DNA of 13,422 bases, from the NCBI GenBank assembly GCA_964657795.1, contig CAZZWS010000110.1, positions 1 through 13,422 of the forward strand, read 5' to 3'. Source of the stretch: CAHJXF01 sp964657795 (GTDB lineage Bacteria; Pseudomonadota; Gammaproteobacteria; Burkholderiales; Burkholderiaceae_D). Position 1 is the stretch's first letter, and each line of letters begins with the position of its first letter. The notes under the pieces were generated by a model. That model was not told the DNA's origin and made no database searches. It saw only the letters and a program-made list of their open reading frames with translations. The position numbers were made by a program, and so were the translations under genes. This document shows, piece by piece, positions 12,277 to 13,422 of the stretch.

Positions 12277-13422
12277 TCAGCCGTTCTCGTAGACCCATCG
12301 CAACAACGCGTCCTGACCCGCTTGCGCGCCCGCGGCGTTCGGGTGATTGACGAATGCCACCACCACGTAGCCGTATCCAGACGCGGCCAGCACGTAGCCG
12401 GCGATCGCACGCACCTCCGCCAACGTGCCGGTCTTGATGTGCGCCTGGCCGGCAACGCCGTCACGCGCGAGGCGCTTCCTCATCGTGCCGTCCACGCCCA
12501 CCAGCGGCAACGAGGACACGAACTCCGGCATCGACGGCGAAGCCCAGGCGGCTTCCAGCACGCCGGTCATCGACGTCGCGCTGACGCGCTCGCGGCGGGA
12601 GAGGCCGGAGCCGTTGTCGACGATCAGTTCGGGCATCGGCAGGTTGCGGCCGTCGTAGAAGGCACGCAGCGCCCGCTGCGACCGTTCGATCGTCGCCGGC
12701 GTCCGGGTCGCGTCCATGGGTGACGACAGATTTGACGACGGGGTCGACAACGACAGGAACAGTTCGCGGGCCATCACGTTGTTGCTGTACTTGTTGATGT
12801 CGCGCATCACGTCCGCGAGGCTCGGCGACTCGTGTTCGACGAGCACGCGCGCGCCCGCGGGCGACATGCCATCGCGCACCATCCCCACGAACGTGCCGCC
12901 GACCTCGGTCCACAGGCTGCGGAACACCGCAGCCAGGTACTGACGATGGTCGAGCACCGCGACGTTCCAGGTCTGCTCGCCGCAGCTGCCGGGATAGGCG
13001 CCTGCAAAGACGATGCGATCCGTCCGCGAAAAATCGGCCAGCGCCTTCGCGCGCCAGTCTCCGCAGGGTCCATCGCCATAAGTGATCGGACCCACGGCGA
13101 AGTCGGCCAGCAGCGGCTCGATCCCGACGCGGACCTCGCGTTTCGCGTCGTCGGGCCAGAAGTGCAGCGTCACCGACTTGAAGTTGAACAGCAGCGCGTC
13201 CGGCCCCACGTTGTAAGGCCGGTAAGGCTCGTTGTCGAAGGCGCCGGGGTCGTACGGCGCGGGGCCGAACAGGCTGTGGTCGAGCACCAGATCGCCGGCG
13301 ATGGTCCGCACGCCGCGGGCGCGCAACTGACGCAGCATCGACCACAGGTGCTCGACGACGAGCTTGGGATCGCCCGCGCCGCGCAGAACGAGGTCGCCGT
13401 CGAGCACGTCGCCCGTGACCGT
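12277..13422 (-). CDS. dacB: DacB/PBP4-type D-alanyl-D-alanine carboxypeptidase/endopeptidase (N-terminus beyond window)
   Basis: Periplasmic low-molecular-weight penicillin-binding protein of the S13 peptidase family, trimming or cutting peptidoglycan cross-links. The 381 visible residues begin inside the protein (the frame is open to the window edge). They include GDLVLRGAGDPKL (9-21), GDLVLDHSLFG (43-53), VGPDALLFNFKSV (72-84), two cysteines C120 and C147 near the inserted domain, the SxN motif at S213-N215 (INKYSNNVMARELFL), VDNGSGLSRRERVSA (268-282) and the KTG motif at 330-332 (AHIKTGTLAEVRAIAGYV). The signal peptide and the SxxK nucleophile, about the first 100 residues, are outside the window. 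The apparent GTG start at 13407 is internal and not real. The gene is complete at its 3' end, 155 bp before yqjD. Confidence 0.95.
   Translation of the reverse strand, partial: TVTGDVLDGDLVLRGAGDPKLVVEHLWSMLRQLRARGVRTIAGDLVLDHSLFGPAPYDPGAFDNEPYRPYNVGPDALLFNFKSVTLHFWPDDAKREVRVGIEPLLADFAVGPITYGDGPCGDWRAKALADFSRTDRIVFAGAYPGSCGEQTWNVAVLDHRQYLAAVFRSLWTEVGGTFVGMVRDGMSPAGARVLVEHESPSLADVMRDINKYSNNVMARELFLSLSTPSSNLSSPMDATRTPATIERSQRALRAFYDGRNLPMPELIVDNGSGLSRRERVSATSMTGVLEAAWASPSMPEFVSSLPLVGVDGTMRKRLARDGVAGQAHIKTGTLAEVRAIAGYVLAASGYGYVVVAFVNHPNAAGAQAGQDALLRWVYENG

Noticed and set aside
1..13422. CRISPR array, insertion sequence, prophage, toxin-antitoxin or defence system
   Set aside because: No repeat-spacer periodicity, transposase, integrase or defence-type protein was found on either strand. 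The holin-family label on yqjE reflects a chromosomal DUF1469 protein, not a phage.

Overview
The window is high-GC DNA, packed with protein-coding genes, and reads as chromosome of a betaproteobacterium. The clues are a pilGHIJ twitching-chemotaxis cluster, a small rubredoxin, a divergent thiD-thiE-hemL group, yqjD/E/K-like genes and a DacB-type penicillin-binding protein. I infer the class from gene content and order; the genus cannot be named from the sequence alone. No transposase, integrase, phage gene, CRISPR array, rRNA or tRNA was seen. This looks like ordinary core genome with a few unusual domain architectures.

Layout. (1) Positions 1-3401 read leftward: rubredoxin, then pilG, pilH, pilI and pilJ. 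PilJ runs off the left edge. These encode the front end of the type IV pilus (Chp-like) signalling system: receptor PilJ, CheW-like adaptor PilI, and the single-domain response regulators PilG and PilH. A 320-bp gene-free stretch (2917-3236) separates rubredoxin from pilG. It holds a candidate terminator, a good -10 box and several small repeats. (2) Positions 3606-9908 read rightward: thiD and thiE (thiamine phosphate synthesis), hemL (5-aminolevulinate for heme), then otsA and otsB (trehalose from UDP-glucose and glucose-6-phosphate). thiD, thiE and hemL are almost contiguous and surely coupled. otsA follows after 124 bp and otsB 31 bp later. (3) Positions 9905-13422 read leftward: dacB (right edge, N-terminus missing), then a yqjD-yqjE-yqjK stress or membrane cluster, ending in a predicted outer-membrane beta-barrel protein. 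The stop codon of that last gene overlaps the otsB stop codon.

The most notable gene is otsA. Its trehalose-6-phosphate synthase domain (about residues 290-770) is preceded by a two-helix membrane module with a periplasmic domain of about 145 residues, laid out like the sensor half of a receptor. This could place trehalose synthesis at the inner membrane under periplasmic control. Other points of interest are a PilJ with an unusually short periplasmic region, two acidic insertions in ThiD, an outer-membrane protein at the end of the yqj cluster, and small RNA-structure candidates at the pilH/pilI junction, the rubredoxin 3' end, the pilG leader and the otsA leader.
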